From Palsa-89 sp963824345 (GTDB lineage: Bacteria; Acidobacteriota; Terriglobia; Bryobacterales; Bryobacteraceae): a stretch of 64,000 bases of DNA. Shown in pieces: positions 39,761-49,446 of this stretch. Both the position numbers and the translations under genes were made by a program. The stretch is taken from assembly GCA_963824345.1 (NCBI GenBank), contig CAWGOZ010000011.1, positions 62,001 through 126,000 on the forward strand, read 5' to 3'. The notes under the pieces are model-generated. The model was not told the DNA's origin. It worked only from the letters and a program-made list of their open reading frames with translations, and did no database searches. Numbering within the stretch: the stretch's first letter is position 1; every line of letters begins with the position of its first letter.

Positions 39761-42700
39761 ATGGATTTCAAAAGATGCCTGGTTGGACTATTTGCCGTTC
39801 TTTGCCTGACGGCTGGTGCGCTGGTTGGGCAAACCTTCCGCGGAGGGATTTCGGGCACCGTGGCCGATGCCACTGGCGCAGCCGTGGCCGGCGCGCCCGT
39901 CAAATTGGTAAGCCCGGATACGGGCCTGACACGGGAAGGCGTTACCACTTCCTCGGGTGAGTTCGTTTTTCCGGATCTCCCGCTCGGGAAATATGACATC
40001 ACCGTTACCCAGGCGGGGTTTGACACGGTTCACGTTACCGGCATCGTGGTGGATGCCGGCAAGATCGCCACCGTCGCGCTGAATCTGCAAGTGGCCAAAC
40101 AAGCGACCACCATCGAGGTTGCGGCTGCGACCGTGGCGATTGAAACCGCTTCGTCGGCGGAAACCAACATCATCACCACGCAGCAGCTCCTCGACATTCC
40201 TTTGCAGGGCCGCGATTTCTCACAGTTGCTGAAGTACAATCCCGGCGCCACCGCCAATGGGTCCCTGAATGGCTCGCGGGTTTACGGGGGTATTGACTGG
40301 AAGATCGACGGTGCCGACAACAACGATCTTTGGCACAACATCAATGCCGTCAATCAAAGCGGCGTGTCGGGCATTGCCGGTACGTTGCTTCCGATCGATG
40401 CCATCGCCGAGTTCTCGCTGCAGAGCAGCAGCAGCGCCGAAGAGGGCCGCAACTCGGGTGGCGTGCTGAACGTGGTTGTCAAGTCCGGAACCAACAGCTT
40501 CCACGGTTCCGCGTACTACTTCAACCGGAACGAGTTCCTGGCCGCGGCAGACTGGTTCACGCCCCCTGGTTCGCCCTCCACCGAACTGCGCAACAGCCAG
40601 TGGGGTGGCTCACTCGGGGGCCCCATTGTGAGGAACCATACCTTCTTCTTCTTCAACTATGAGCAGCAAAACTACCGGGAGGTTCTCACGGCTATAGGAA
40701 CTACTCCTTCCGCTGCATGGGTTTCGGCAGCCGAGGCAGGGATGGCCAAAGATGGAGTAGCGGTGAATCCGCTCATGCCGGCCGTGATCAATTACCTGTG
40801 GCCCGCCAACAGCCTCACCGGGCCTGGCACCTTCAACAATTACAACGGGGGCGGCATCAACCTCTCGAACAGTTACAACGGCGTGGTCAAGCTGGATCAT
40901 CAGTTTAACGAGAGGAACAACATCGCCTTCCGCTACTTCGGTGGTACCGGCAATCAGGTGGAATACGTGGGCTCGTCCGTCCCCGATTACTTCCAGATCG
41001 CTCCCAGCCGCATGCACAACTTTTCGCTGGTTTACAACGCTGTGCTTACGCCCCGCTTCGTCGCGCAAACTCTGGTGGGCGTGAACTACTTCAAACAAGT
41101 CTTCGATGACAACAATCACGGCTTCAACATGCCCTCCATCGGATTTAATACCGGCGTAACGGATCCCGCGGATTTTGGGTCCCCGAATATCACCATTTCG
41201 GGATTTGACGAAATCGGCTTGACGCCGCCGCTCGGGCGTATCGACACCACCGGCCACATCGACCAGACCTTCACCTACACCACGGGATCCCACGAGATCC
41301 GTTTCGGCGGTGAGTACCGCTATGCGCGCCTGGACGCGTATTATGACTACAGTGCGACCGGTGCGTTCACCTTCGATGGCGCCCAGGGGCCGCTTGCCAC
41401 CGCGAATCCGACCAACACCTGGGGTTTCCCTAGCTCGGTCAACCAGGGGTCGCTCAACGCGCTCGCGGATTTCCTGTCTGGCCGAGTAGGTACCGATCAG
41501 GCCAGCATCACTTACGGCAACCAGCAGCGTATTTACAATCTCCCGGGAGGTTCCGTTTTCGGTCAGGACTCATGGAAGGTCACCTCGAAGCTGACGCTCA
41601 ATTTTGGTTTGAACTGGATGTACCAGAGCCCCATCACGAATCCGAAGGATTTGATTTCCACCTTCATCCCTGCCGACGGCGGCATCACCTATGTCGGCAC
41701 ACACGGCCTGAGCACCCTGTGGCCTCGCGATTTGCACGATTTTGCTCCGCGGTTCGGATTTGCTTACCAACCCAAGGCCGGCGGCAAGCTGGTGATCCGC
41801 GGCGGATGGGGAATGTTCTATGTGGCCCCCAACATCGCCATCTTCGGGGCCAACGGCACAGGAAACGGCGCCGCGTCCGGAATTAACGACAACATCGGCG
41901 GCACTGCGCCGGTCTTGGCGCTCGCGAATCAAGCGCCCATCACTTTGCAGTCCGGCGTTCCTATCTTTTCGGCAAATTCGGCCACCGGTCCTTTCGGCGC
42001 ATTCTCCGTGAGCCAGCACTTCGTGGACGGCTACAGCCTGAATACCCACCTCAATATTCAGTATCAATTGGCAAAGGATGTGGTCGGTGAGGTTGGTTAT
42101 TCGGGCAGTGTGAGCCACCATTTGCCCGACACTTTGGACATCAATCAGATCCCGATCGGCTCGCCCGAGGCGAATTCGTCGCGGCCCTACAGCAGCCAGT
42201 TTCCGAATCTCGCCGCCATCGATGAAGTTCAATCCGTCGGCAACGCCAATTACAACAGCCTGATCGGTGCGCTGCGAACAAGCAATTTTCACGGCTTCAC
42301 CACTAAGGTCGCCTACACGTACGGCCACTCCTTGGATGATATGTCCTATGCTCGCCACGCCCTTCCTCAGGACAGCTACTGCTTGCGGTGCGATTACGGC
42401 AATTCGGATTTCGACATTCGGAATTCGTTTTCCATGTTCCTGAGTTATGCGCCCCCGCAGCCGGGTAGCCACCGGATACTCCTGGGCGGATGGCAGTTCA
42501 TTACGAATTTCTCTTTCTTCAGCGGCACACCGTTTACCGTGTATTCCGGCAATGACTCCAGCGGCACGGCCGAATTCCAGGATCGCGCAGAGGTGGTTGG
42601 CAACCCCTTCGCGAATGTGCCCGCTTCGGATCGAGGCGCTAGTACCTATTACTACTTCAATCCGGCAGCGTTCACGTCGCCTGCTTCAGGCACCTATGCG

Positions 42701-43003
42701 AATCAGGGCCGCAACGAGTTTTACGGGCCCGGCACCAAACAGATCGACTTCTCTGTGTTTAAAAACTTCGGGATCACCGAACACGTCAAAGCTCAGTTTC
42801 GGGTTGAGATCTACAACATCTTCAATTTTGTAAACTATGCCACCGGCGGTGGTTTCGGCGGAGGAGAAGGTCTGATAAGCAACAACGTCTCCGGCAGCGG
42901 TCTGGGCACCATACCTACGACGTACAACGTCGGCTACGGCGCTCCCGGCATCGGACCTGGGGCTCCGCGCAACGTGCAGTTGGCTTTGAAAATACTCTTC
43001 TAA
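39761..43003 (+). CDS. Oar-type TonB-dependent receptor-like protein with carboxypeptidase-regulatory N-domain
   Basis: 1080 residues. A signal peptide (MDFKRCLVGLFAVLCLTAGALVGQ), a carboxypeptidase-regulatory-like beta domain (FRGGISGTVADATGAAVAGA ... ITVTQAGFDTVHV, about 25-105), a TonB plug (about 120-250: LDIPLQGRDFSQLLKYNPGA, YGGIDWKIDGADNNDLWHNINAV, GRNSGGVLNVVVKSGTNSFHG), then a long outer-membrane barrel ending in a terminal aromatic strand (NVQLALKILF, with final Phe). It is typical of acidobacterial Oar proteins that import or secrete polysaccharide or peptide material. The start ATG 39761 has an AAAGGAAAG site. Confidence 0.9.
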   Translation: MDFKRCLVGLFAVLCLTAGALVGQTFRGGISGTVADATGAAVAGAPVKLVSPDTGLTREGVTTSSGEFVFPDLPLGKYDITVTQAGFDTVHVTGIVVDAGKIATVALNLQVAKQATTIEVAAATVAIETASSAETNIITTQQLLDIPLQGRDFSQLLKYNPGATANGSLNGSRVYGGIDWKIDGADNNDLWHNINAVNQSGVSGIAGTLLPIDAIAEFSLQSSSSAEEGRNSGGVLNVVVKSGTNSFHGSAYYFNRNEFLAAADWFTPPGSPSTELRNSQWGGSLGGPIVRNHTFFFFNYEQQNYREVLTAIGTTPSAAWVSAAEAGMAKDGVAVNPLMPAVINYLWPANSLTGPGTFNNYNGGGINLSNSYNGVVKLDHQFNERNNIAFRYFGGTGNQVEYVGSSVPDYFQIAPSRMHNFSLVYNAVLTPRFVAQTLVGVNYFKQVFDDNNHGFNMPSIGFNTGVTDPADFGSPNITISGFDEIGLTPPLGRIDTTGHIDQTFTYTTGSHEIRFGGEYRYARLDAYYDYSATGAFTFDGAQGPLATANPTNTWGFPSSVNQGSLNALADFLSGRVGTDQASITYGNQQRIYNLPGGSVFGQDSWKVTSKLTLNFGLNWMYQSPITNPKDLISTFIPADGGITYVGTHGLSTLWPRDLHDFAPRFGFAYQPKAGGKLVIRGGWGMFYVAPNIAIFGANGTGNGAASGINDNIGGTAPVLALANQAPITLQSGVPIFSANSATGPFGAFSVSQHFVDGYSLNTHLNIQYQLAKDVVGEVGYSGSVSHHLPDTLDINQIPIGSPEANSSRPYSSQFPNLAAIDEVQSVGNANYNSLIGALRTSNFHGFTTKVAYTYGHSLDDMSYARHALPQDSYCLRCDYGNSDFDIRNSFSMFLSYAPPQPGSHRILLGGWQFITNFSFFSGTPFTVYSGNDSSGTAEFQDRAEVVGNPFANVPASDRGASTYYYFNPAAFTSPASGTYANQGRNEFYGPGTKQIDFSVFKNFGITEHVKAQFRVEIYNIFNFVNYATGGGFGGGEGLISNNVSGSGLGTIPTTYNVGYGAPGIGPGAPRNVQLALKILF

Positions 43004-43033
43004 CAAGACCGCTTGTTTACGCTCGCGGCTCAG
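43004..43033. repeat. Intergenic repeat, copy 2 of 3
   Basis: Right after the receptor stop: CAAGACCGCTTGTTTACG followed by CTCGCGGCTCAG, which aligns with the copies at 31295 and 57085. It has the most diverged middle part (TTGTTTAC instead of TCCCTTAC). Confidence 0.55.
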
Positions 43034-43076
43034 CATGATCGGCGGGGTGTGCTAAACTGCGCCGCAGGAGGAACGT

Positions 43077-44354
43077 ATGAATCGCCGCGATTTCTTCCAG
43101 ATTGCTTCGGGCTCCGTCGCCCTGGTCGCCTTCCAGGACGGGGCTATCGAGAAGGCGCGTGCCGCCGGGGAATCCGTGACCGGCCACCAGCCGGAAGACG
43201 TCGCCCGCAACGAGGATTACTGGGCCGAAATCCGCAACGCCTTCACCATCGATCGCAATGTGATCAATCTCAATAACGGGCATGTCAGTCCCGCTCCGCG
43301 GCCGGTGCAGGACGCCTTGCGGCGCTATATCGAATTCACCGACATGGGGCCCTGGCACACCATGATCGACAATCTCGAAAAGCAGATCGAGATGGTGCGG
43401 CGCCGCCTGGCCGCCACCGCCGGCTGCGATGCCGAGGAGATGGCCATCACCCGCAACGCCAGCGAATCGCTCGAAATCGCGCAGTGCGGCATCGACCTGA
43501 AGCCGGGCGACGAGGTGCTCACCACCAATCAGGATTACCCTCGCATGCTCACAACGTTCCGCCAGCGGGAGCGCCGCGAAGGGATCGTACTGAAAACTAT
43601 CTCGTTCCCCGTGCCTCCGCCCAGCGCGGACGATCTCTACCAGCGCTTCGAGCGCGCGGTTACGCCGAAAACCAAGCTGATTCTGGTTTGCCACATCACC
43701 AATCGCACGGGCGTGATTTTTCCCATCAAGCGAATCTGCGAGATGGCCCACGCGCGCAACATCCCGGTGATCGTGGATGGCGCCCACGCGTTCAGCCATT
43801 TCCCGTTTTCGATTGCCGACCTCGGTTGCGACTACTACGGAACCAGCCTCCACAAGTGGGCCTGCGCTCCCATTGGAACGGGATTCCTGTACGTGCGGAA
43901 ATCGCGCATCGCAGGCACCTGGCCGCTGATGGCCGCCGAGACTCGCCAGGATAACGACATCCGGAAGTTCGAAGAGATCGGGACGCATCCGGCTGCCAAC
44001 CACAACGCCATCAGCCAGGCGCTGGTGTTCAGCGAGAATATCGGGGTCGACCGCAAGGCCGCTCGGCTGCGCCACCTGCGCGATCACTGGGCGCGCCGTC
44101 TGGCCGAAAATCCGAAGGTGAAGATTCTTCACAGTCCCGATCCAAACCTGTCCGCCGGCATCGGCTTTCTGGCTTTCAACAACGCCGATCCGGGGAAGAT
44201 TCACGACGCGCTTCTGAGCAAGTACAACATCGTGACCGCGCGAGTGGCGCACGACGAATACGATGGCCTCCGCATCACGCCGCACATCTACAGCACCGTG
44301 GCCGACCTCGACGTTTTCGCGGATGCCGTCGAAAAAGAGCTGAAGAGCGCTTAA
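43077..44354 (+). CDS. Tat-exported class V aminotransferase
   Basis: 425 residues. The N-terminus MNRRDFFQIASGSVALVAFQ is a twin-arginine signal (RRDFF), so the folded PLP-bound enzyme should be exported by Tat. The class V fold is complete: INLNNGHVSP start, NASESLEIAQCG cofactor loop, IVDGAHAFSHFPF (D234, H237) and GTSLHKWACAPIGTGF with PLP-binding K260. It resembles isopenicillin-N-epimerase/cysteine-desulfurase-like members. Without the substrate pocket known I would not name a reaction; extracytoplasmic members may act on peptidoglycan-derived amino compounds. Confidence 0.9.
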   Translation: MNRRDFFQIASGSVALVAFQDGAIEKARAAGESVTGHQPEDVARNEDYWAEIRNAFTIDRNVINLNNGHVSPAPRPVQDALRRYIEFTDMGPWHTMIDNLEKQIEMVRRRLAATAGCDAEEMAITRNASESLEIAQCGIDLKPGDEVLTTNQDYPRMLTTFRQRERREGIVLKTISFPVPPPSADDLYQRFERAVTPKTKLILVCHITNRTGVIFPIKRICEMAHARNIPVIVDGAHAFSHFPFSIADLGCDYYGTSLHKWACAPIGTGFLYVRKSRIAGTWPLMAAETRQDNDIRKFEEIGTHPAANHNAISQALVFSENIGVDRKAARLRHLRDHWARRLAENPKVKILHSPDPNLSAGIGFLAFNNADPGKIHDALLSKYNIVTARVAHDEYDGLRITPHIYSTVADLDVFADAVEKELKSA

Positions 44355-44382
44355 AGCCGGCTTTCACGCTATGCTGTAGTGC

Positions 44383-45450
44383 ATGCTGGGCATCGATGTC
44401 AAGGCGGCGCGGGTCGCTTGGACCGTGTTTCTGCTGGCCTTGGTGCTGGCCACGGCCTACGCGATCCGCGAGACCCTGGCGGTGTTCGTGGTCGCCGTTT
44501 TGTTCGCCTATCTGCTGATGCCCCTGGTCGGCTTCGTGGAACGCGTGACGCCACGGCAAGTTTCACCGAGCGTGGCCTTGGCGATCGTTTATCTGATCCT
44601 GGTGGGGGCGATCGTCACGTTGGCTCTGACGTTCGGATCTCGCTTGGCCGACGAGGCCAATAGCCTCGCGACGCAGTTACCGGCTCTGCTGAAAAACCTC
44701 TCCTGGATGCAGATCGTGCCTCTGCCATCCTGGCTCGAGCCGGCCCGCGCCAGCGTAATACGCACCATTCAAGGCGAATTGAGCACCAGCGGGCAAAAGA
44801 TTCTGCCGTACGTCATGAGCCTGGGCGGACGGCTGGTATCCGGCGCGAAGTACGCGCTATACCTGGTTCTCATTCCCATTCTCGCCTTCTTTTTTTTGAA
44901 GGACGGCGCAGCCATCCGGGATGAATTCGTCGAGGGTTTGGTGGAGAAGCGCCGCCGGAGCGTGGTGGAAAGCATTCTCGGGGACATCAACCGCCTGCTG
45001 GGCGAATACATCCGCGCTCTGGTGCTGTTGTCGGCCGCGAGCTTCACTGCGCACAATCTGTTTCTGGGCTTCAGCGGAGCACCCTACGCGGTCCTGCTGT
45101 CGGTGGTGGCCGCGCTGGGCGAGTTCGTGCCCGTGGTGGGGCCGGCGGCCGCGGGCCTGATCGTGCTGCTGGTCACCAGCCTGAGCGGCTACAATCACGT
45201 GTGGCTGTACTTGATCTTCTGGCTGCTGTATCGGCTGGTGCAAGACTACATCCTGTCGCCCTATCTGATGAGCAAGGGCGTGAAGCTCAATCCGATGCTG
45301 GTGCTGTTTGGCGTATTGGCCGGCGATCAGATTGCGGGCGTCCTCGGTATGTTTCTTTCGGTTCCGTTGCTGGCGATTCTGCGGGTACTGTTTGTCCGCT
45401 TGCGCCGGACGCGCGCCGGCAGCCTGGCGACAGCCGGTACGGACTTATGA
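44383..45450 (+). CDS. AI-2E family (PerM-like) transporter
   Basis: 355 residues with about eight hydrophobic segments and the AI-2E/UPF0118 layout: two N-terminal helices, the amphipathic stretch NSLATQLPALLKNLSWMQIVPLP, then FFLKDGAAIRDEFVEGLVEKRRRSVVESILGDINRLLGEYIRALVLLSAAS and the re-entrant region GAPYAVLLSVVAALGEFVPVVGPAAAG followed by VLFGVLAGDQIAGVLGMFLSVPLLAI. Members export autoinducer-2 or act as Na+(Li+)/H+ antiporters; which applies here is open. Its stop overlaps the HupE/UreJ-like gene by four bases (ATGA). Confidence 0.9.
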   Translation: MLGIDVKAARVAWTVFLLALVLATAYAIRETLAVFVVAVLFAYLLMPLVGFVERVTPRQVSPSVALAIVYLILVGAIVTLALTFGSRLADEANSLATQLPALLKNLSWMQIVPLPSWLEPARASVIRTIQGELSTSGQKILPYVMSLGGRLVSGAKYALYLVLIPILAFFFLKDGAAIRDEFVEGLVEKRRRSVVESILGDINRLLGEYIRALVLLSAASFTAHNLFLGFSGAPYAVLLSVVAALGEFVPVVGPAAAGLIVLLVTSLSGYNHVWLYLIFWLLYRLVQDYILSPYLMSKGVKLNPMLVLFGVLAGDQIAGVLGMFLSVPLLAILRVLFVRLRRTRAGSLATAGTDL

Positions 45451-46400
45451 AACGTCTTGGGTGGCTTCTGCTTTGCGCGTCTCCACTCGCGGCGCACATG
45501 GTGAGCATGAGCACGGGCGATTTGAAAGTGGATGGCGACCGGGCGCACTTCGAGCTGCGCATCCCCATGTACGAAGTGGCGCATGTGCGCGAACCGCAGC
45601 ACACACTGTTGGATCACATTCGTTTTGAAAGCGGCGGCGCCTGGGGGAAGCCGTCCGGCCAGTTGTGCCGGGCGGAGCAGGACACCTATATCTGCACGGC
45701 GAACTATCAGTTCCCCGCCCCCGTGGAAACTTTGCAGGTGGAGTGCACGCTCGCTTCGGTGACGGTTCCGAATCACGTGCATCTGTTGCGCGCTTATCGC
45801 GGCGACAAGACGGACCAGGCCGTGTTCGATCTCTCCTACACGCAGGCGGAAATTCGCTTCCGTCCGCCAACCGCATTCGAAACCGCGGTTCGCGAGATCT
45901 CGGCTGGATTCATGCGCGCCGCCGGAGGGCTGGCCCCTCTGCTGTTCCTGGTGGCGCTGGTGATGGCCGCCCGCAGCCATCGCGAGCTCGTGATACTGGC
46001 CGCGGCATTCATCGCAGCCGAGGCCTTGGCATGCACCGTCGCGCCGCGCATCACGTTAGCTCTCTCCCCTCGTTTCATCGAAGCGGCCGCGGCGCTCACC
46101 ATCGCTTACCTGGCGTTCGAAATTGTCCTGCTGCCGCAATCCGGGATGCGCTGGTTGGTAGTGGCCGTGCTGGGCCTGTTTCACGGCGCGTATTTCGCCG
46201 CGTTCCTGAACGAGAGCGGATATCACGTGGCGCCATTCTTCTCCGGCGTGGCGATCTGCGAACTGCTGCTCATCGCCCTATTTGCTTTTATTCTTGACCG
46301 GCTGGTGCGCCTCTCGTTCCTGCGGCGCGCGGTGCCGGTGGCCGCATCGCTGTTGCTGGCAGTCGGAGTGGCGTGGTTCTTTCTTCGCTTGCGTGCCTGA
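45447..46400 (+). CDS. HupE/UreJ-like membrane protein
   Basis: 317 residues from the ATG at 45447, which overlaps the upstream transporter stop. A signal peptide (to about residue 16) and an extracytoplasmic beta-rich domain of about 130 residues are followed by about six membrane helices (GGLAPLLFLVALVMAARSH ... LLGLFHGAYFAAFLNES). That is the HupE/UreJ_2 domain layout, with the family FHG motif in GLFHGAYFA. HupE/UreJ proteins are linked to nickel or cobalt handling; no hydrogenase or urease gene is nearby, so the metal or substrate is unknown. Confidence 0.82.
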   Translation: MKRLGWLLLCASPLAAHMVSMSTGDLKVDGDRAHFELRIPMYEVAHVREPQHTLLDHIRFESGGAWGKPSGQLCRAEQDTYICTANYQFPAPVETLQVECTLASVTVPNHVHLLRAYRGDKTDQAVFDLSYTQAEIRFRPPTAFETAVREISAGFMRAAGGLAPLLFLVALVMAARSHRELVILAAAFIAAEALACTVAPRITLALSPRFIEAAAALTIAYLAFEIVLLPQSGMRWLVVAVLGLFHGAYFAAFLNESGYHVAPFFSGVAICELLLIALFAFILDRLVRLSFLRRAVPVAASLLLAVGVAWFFLRLRA

Positions 46401-46412
46401 TGGATCCCGGTG

Positions 46413-48800
46413 TCAGTGGGCTGAACTCAACACTAGCGAATTGAAAAACAATTTGAACGCCTGGTAGCTTTGCGCGCGATACTGCGGGCGCATACCGAAC
46501 AGCACGACCCGGCCTTGCCCCAGAGGCGCTTCCAGCAACGCCGCGCGGCCCGCCAAGTAGGACTCACCGAGCAACCATCCCGATGCGAGCACGTGATCGT
46601 CGGGGTAGCGGGCGATGACGTGGTCTTTGCTGTTAGCGGGAACCTTCCAGGCCGGACTATCCTCGCTCCAGATCGGAATGTTCGCGGGTAAGCCGTACGC
46701 CAGCGGATGGCGCGTGTCGAGCGTGACGTTGAGCAGCGAACCGGGCGAATAGAAATCGCGGTTCGATACTTCCGCGACTACGTTCTTGGGATCCAGTCGC
46801 AGGCGCTCCACCGCGTAGTTGGCGGAACGATTCAGGAACACCAAGGTGCCGCCTTGCTCGGCGAACCTCTTCAAATTGGCCGCGGCTTCTTTACCCAACC
46901 CGCCGGTGTACTCCCGCGGCATCGTGCCGGCTGCGAATCCAGTCGCGATTTGCGTGGACGATTGATCGGGAAAAACAATCACGTCGAAGCGCTGGCGCAG
47001 ATTGCCGGCATCAATGTCAGGGTTCAGAACATTCAGATAAGCGAAACCAAAATCTTCCAGCAGCCAGCGTGTCCAGCCTTCGTCGATGGCCGGCACGTAG
47101 CTCTTGTAGAGTGCGATGCGCGGCCTGGTCAATTCAACCGACTGGCTCTGTGGCGGACGATCGGTAAAAAACTCGCCGCTGGCGACGTCACGCCATACGC
47201 GAGCCCCGCTGCTCCAAGTCTTGTTGACGGCGCGCCACGAATCGATGTCCGATGCCTCGCTCCCGTCAAACTGAAACGATTTCGCGGGCTCCGTCGCCAC
47301 GCTGAACGGCATATCGATGGTGTCCGTCGCGACTCCCATCAACAGAGGCAAGGTCTGCGCCGTCACGTCGTAGGGCCGCTGCGGCGGGCCGCCGGGATAC
47401 AAGCGCAGGTCGGGATAATGTTGGCGCTCCAGCAACGTCTTCGCGTAGCTGCTATAGGGCTGCTGCATGCGGACGATGTAGCTTCCTTGCGGATAGCGCC
47501 TTCCGCCGGCCTCGAACGCATCGCTTGAACGCTCAATCTCTACGTCACCAAAGCGCAAGGTCTCGAGCATTTTTCGAGCAGAGCCCCGGTCCATCTGCGT
47601 ACTTGGAATGACGAAGGCGTAGGGCGACGTGCGCGCCACCGCCCGCTGGCCCACCGCGTAGAAACTGCGCAACAGGTCCACGCGGCGCTGCGCAGCCTTA
47701 TGCAGCAAGCTCTCGAAGGCGATCAGTTGATAATCGACGATGTCGCCGATCCGCCAGATCCCACCGTCCCAGGGCTCCAGATAATTCCAGCTTCGCGCGC
47801 GAGGGTTGTAACCGAGCCCGGTGGTCTGAATCTGGTCCGGCTGCACCGTCAGGGGACTGGCGAGTGACGCGCTGGCGGCCTCGCTCAAAATGCGCACGCC
47901 GCCGTGGTACGCCATGTAATGGCGCGCGGGCGACCAAAAATCGTAGAGCGCGTTGGTGACCACGCCCTTCTTCCCGGCCGCCGTCAAATCCGCCGCCATG
48001 CCCATCCCCAGGGCGTTGCCTTCCTGCGCCAGGACAGCATCGACGTTCGGATCAATCGGATTCAGCCAGGGCGGAACAAACATACGCGACGCAAAGGCGC
48101 CCTGCTGGTGGACGTCGTAGACGATTTGTGGATGCCACGCATTCAGCAGCCGCGACACGGTGAGGCGGGTCTCGGGCTGCGAAAAAATGTACCAGTCGCG
48201 ATTGTTGTCATGCCCAACGTATTTCTGATAGAGCTGGGGCGGCGATGTGCCTTCATACGCGGTGCCCAAAGTCTTGCGATACCAGCGCGCCACAATATCC
48301 AAGCCGTCGGGATTCTGCGAGGGCACCAGCAAAATGATCACGTTATCCAAAATGGCGCGGAACTTGGGCGTGTCTTCGGTGAGCAGGTTATAAACGAACT
48401 GAATCGCGGAGTGCGTGGACGCGACTTCGGTGGCGTGAATGGAACACGTGATCAGCACCACGGTCTTTCCTTCCGCCGCCAGCCGTACGGATTCTTCGGG
48501 CGTCGTGCGGCGTGGATCGGCTAGCCTGGCCTGAATTTCCCGATAGTGCTCCAGGTTTCGCAGCGTCGCCGCCGAGCTGATGGTGGCAGCGATGAACGGC
48601 CGGCCTTCGGCGGTCTTTCCCAGCTCCTCGACAAGTATTTTGTCGCTGGTTTTGGCGAGAGCTTCGAAATAAGAAACTACTTTGTCCCAATCGAGCAATT
48701 CCCGATCGACTCCGATGGGATGTCCGAAGTGACTCTCTGGGGTCGGCTGCGCCCAAACGCACGATGACACCAAGAGAAGTGTTACGAGGCGGGATTTCAT
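46413..48800 (-). CDS. Exported M14-family zinc carboxypeptidase
   Basis: 795 residues. A signal peptide (MKSRLVTLLLVSSCVWAQ) is followed by an M14 catalytic domain: Zn ligands H122 and E125 in CSIHATEVAST and H231 in YDVHQQGAF, and substrate-binding NPDG and NNRDW motifs. The second half (from about 500) has a glutamine-amidotransferase-like fold with VFPDQSST and GRVVLFGMRPQYRAQ near the C-terminus. This size and two-domain plan match secreted acidobacterial peptidase M14 proteins. It should trim peptides in the periplasm or outside. Confidence 0.92.
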   Translation of the reverse strand: MKSRLVTLLLVSSCVWAQPTPESHFGHPIGVDRELLDWDKVVSYFEALAKTSDKILVEELGKTAEGRPFIAATISSAATLRNLEHYREIQARLADPRRTTPEESVRLAAEGKTVVLITCSIHATEVASTHSAIQFVYNLLTEDTPKFRAILDNVIILLVPSQNPDGLDIVARWYRKTLGTAYEGTSPPQLYQKYVGHDNNRDWYIFSQPETRLTVSRLLNAWHPQIVYDVHQQGAFASRMFVPPWLNPIDPNVDAVLAQEGNALGMGMAADLTAAGKKGVVTNALYDFWSPARHYMAYHGGVRILSEAASASLASPLTVQPDQIQTTGLGYNPRARSWNYLEPWDGGIWRIGDIVDYQLIAFESLLHKAAQRRVDLLRSFYAVGQRAVARTSPYAFVIPSTQMDRGSARKMLETLRFGDVEIERSSDAFEAGGRRYPQGSYIVRMQQPYSSYAKTLLERQHYPDLRLYPGGPPQRPYDVTAQTLPLLMGVATDTIDMPFSVATEPAKSFQFDGSEASDIDSWRAVNKTWSSGARVWRDVASGEFFTDRPPQSQSVELTRPRIALYKSYVPAIDEGWTRWLLEDFGFAYLNVLNPDIDAGNLRQRFDVIVFPDQSSTQIATGFAAGTMPREYTGGLGKEAAANLKRFAEQGGTLVFLNRSANYAVERLRLDPKNVVAEVSNRDFYSPGSLLNVTLDTRHPLAYGLPANIPIWSEDSPAWKVPANSKDHVIARYPDDHVLASGWLLGESYLAGRAALLEAPLGQGRVVLFGMRPQYRAQSYQAFKLFFNSLVLSSAH

Positions 48801-48863
48801 GCGACAGCGCTACTGTCAAACTACACCGCGCGAGCCTTTCAAGTCCAGCACCCAGCTATGTTC

Positions 48864-49162
48864 GGTACACGCGGGCTTCAGCCGCGTTTTGCCCGATCAC
48901 GCGGGCTTCAGCCGCGTTTTGCCCGATCACGCGGGCTTCAGCCGCGTTTTGCCCGATGCGGTACGCTGAATGCTCCTGACCGCCGCGACAAGATGATGAT
49001 CGCCCAGGTGCGAAGCGCGACGATGTCGGCAACGTCGCCCCGCTCCAGCCATCTCGGTCCGGTCAACCGCGTCGAGGGGTCGGTCCAATTCGACGAATTT
49101 GGGTCCATTATTCGTCCACAGGTCAGTCACCTCGGCAAAACGCGGCTGAAGCCGCGTGTACC
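48864..49162. mobile_element. MITE-like element with REP-type terminal inverted repeats
   Basis: The left end begins GGTACACGCGGGCTTCAGCC and ends GTTTTGCC (48864-48893). The right end is its reverse complement at 49134-49162 (starting GGCAAAACGCGGCTG), differing by a single inserted G. Each arm contains its own hairpin GCGGCT-TC-AGCCGC. There is no transposase between them. The size (299 bases) and structure fit a non-autonomous miniature element or REP/BIME-like unit. No clear target-site duplication was found. Confidence 0.6.
48869..48957. repeat. Three exact 30-base tandem copies of the left terminal repeat
   Basis: Units begin at 48869, 48899 and 48929, each ACGCGGGCTTCAGCCGCG followed by TTTTGCCCGAT, with a single joining base. 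Period is exactly 30 and there are no spacers, so this is not a CRISPR array. It looks like a local triplication of the left arm of the MITE-like element. Confidence 0.85.
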
Positions 49163-49446
49163 AGGGGCTCAGATTTACCTATTCCACTTTGATGTCGCAC
49201 ACCGGCTATGTTCGTCCGATGAACCCGCGCAACAATCCCTCGCCCGCCGGCCAGGGACCATGGCCGGAGTCCCACGTCGACCAACTGCGCGCCCCACGCC
49301 GAGGCTAGCGGCGCGGCTACTTCGATCGGTAGGTAAGGAGTAGGCGAGGTTGCGCCATCCAGATTGGCGTCGATCTGGGCCACCCAATCTAGCCGCGCGG
49401 GCCGGGGTCCAGTTGCGCCGGATCACCAGAACCGACGCGCCCCCTC

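Larger units (their letters stand above)
48801..49446. other. 646-base gene-free stretch with a palindromic repeat element
   Basis: No convincing gene lies here. Bases 48864-49162 form an element bounded by near-perfect 29/30-base inverted repeats (described separately). The right part 49163-49446 has only weak frames on both strands: the best minus frame (about 86 codons) has a non-typical composition and no start site. Any remnant gene cannot be identified. Confidence 0.6.

Noticed and set aside
43017..44285. 422-codon minus frame over the aminotransferase
   Set aside because: Antisense shadow; the plus-strand frame has all catalytic motifs and a ribosome site.
48869..48957. CRISPR-like array of 30-base direct repeats
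   Set aside because: The repeats are head-to-tail with one-base joints and no unique spacers; they match the left arm of an inverted-repeat element.
48938..49108. 56-codon minus-strand frame inside the MITE-like element
   Set aside because: It reads smoothly from an ATG but ends inside the repeat arm, has no ribosome site and no recognised family; kept only as a possible element-borne relic.
49123..49383. 86-codon minus-strand frame in the gap after the repeat element
   Set aside because: No start-site support and no recognisable domain; composition does not separate it from chance.
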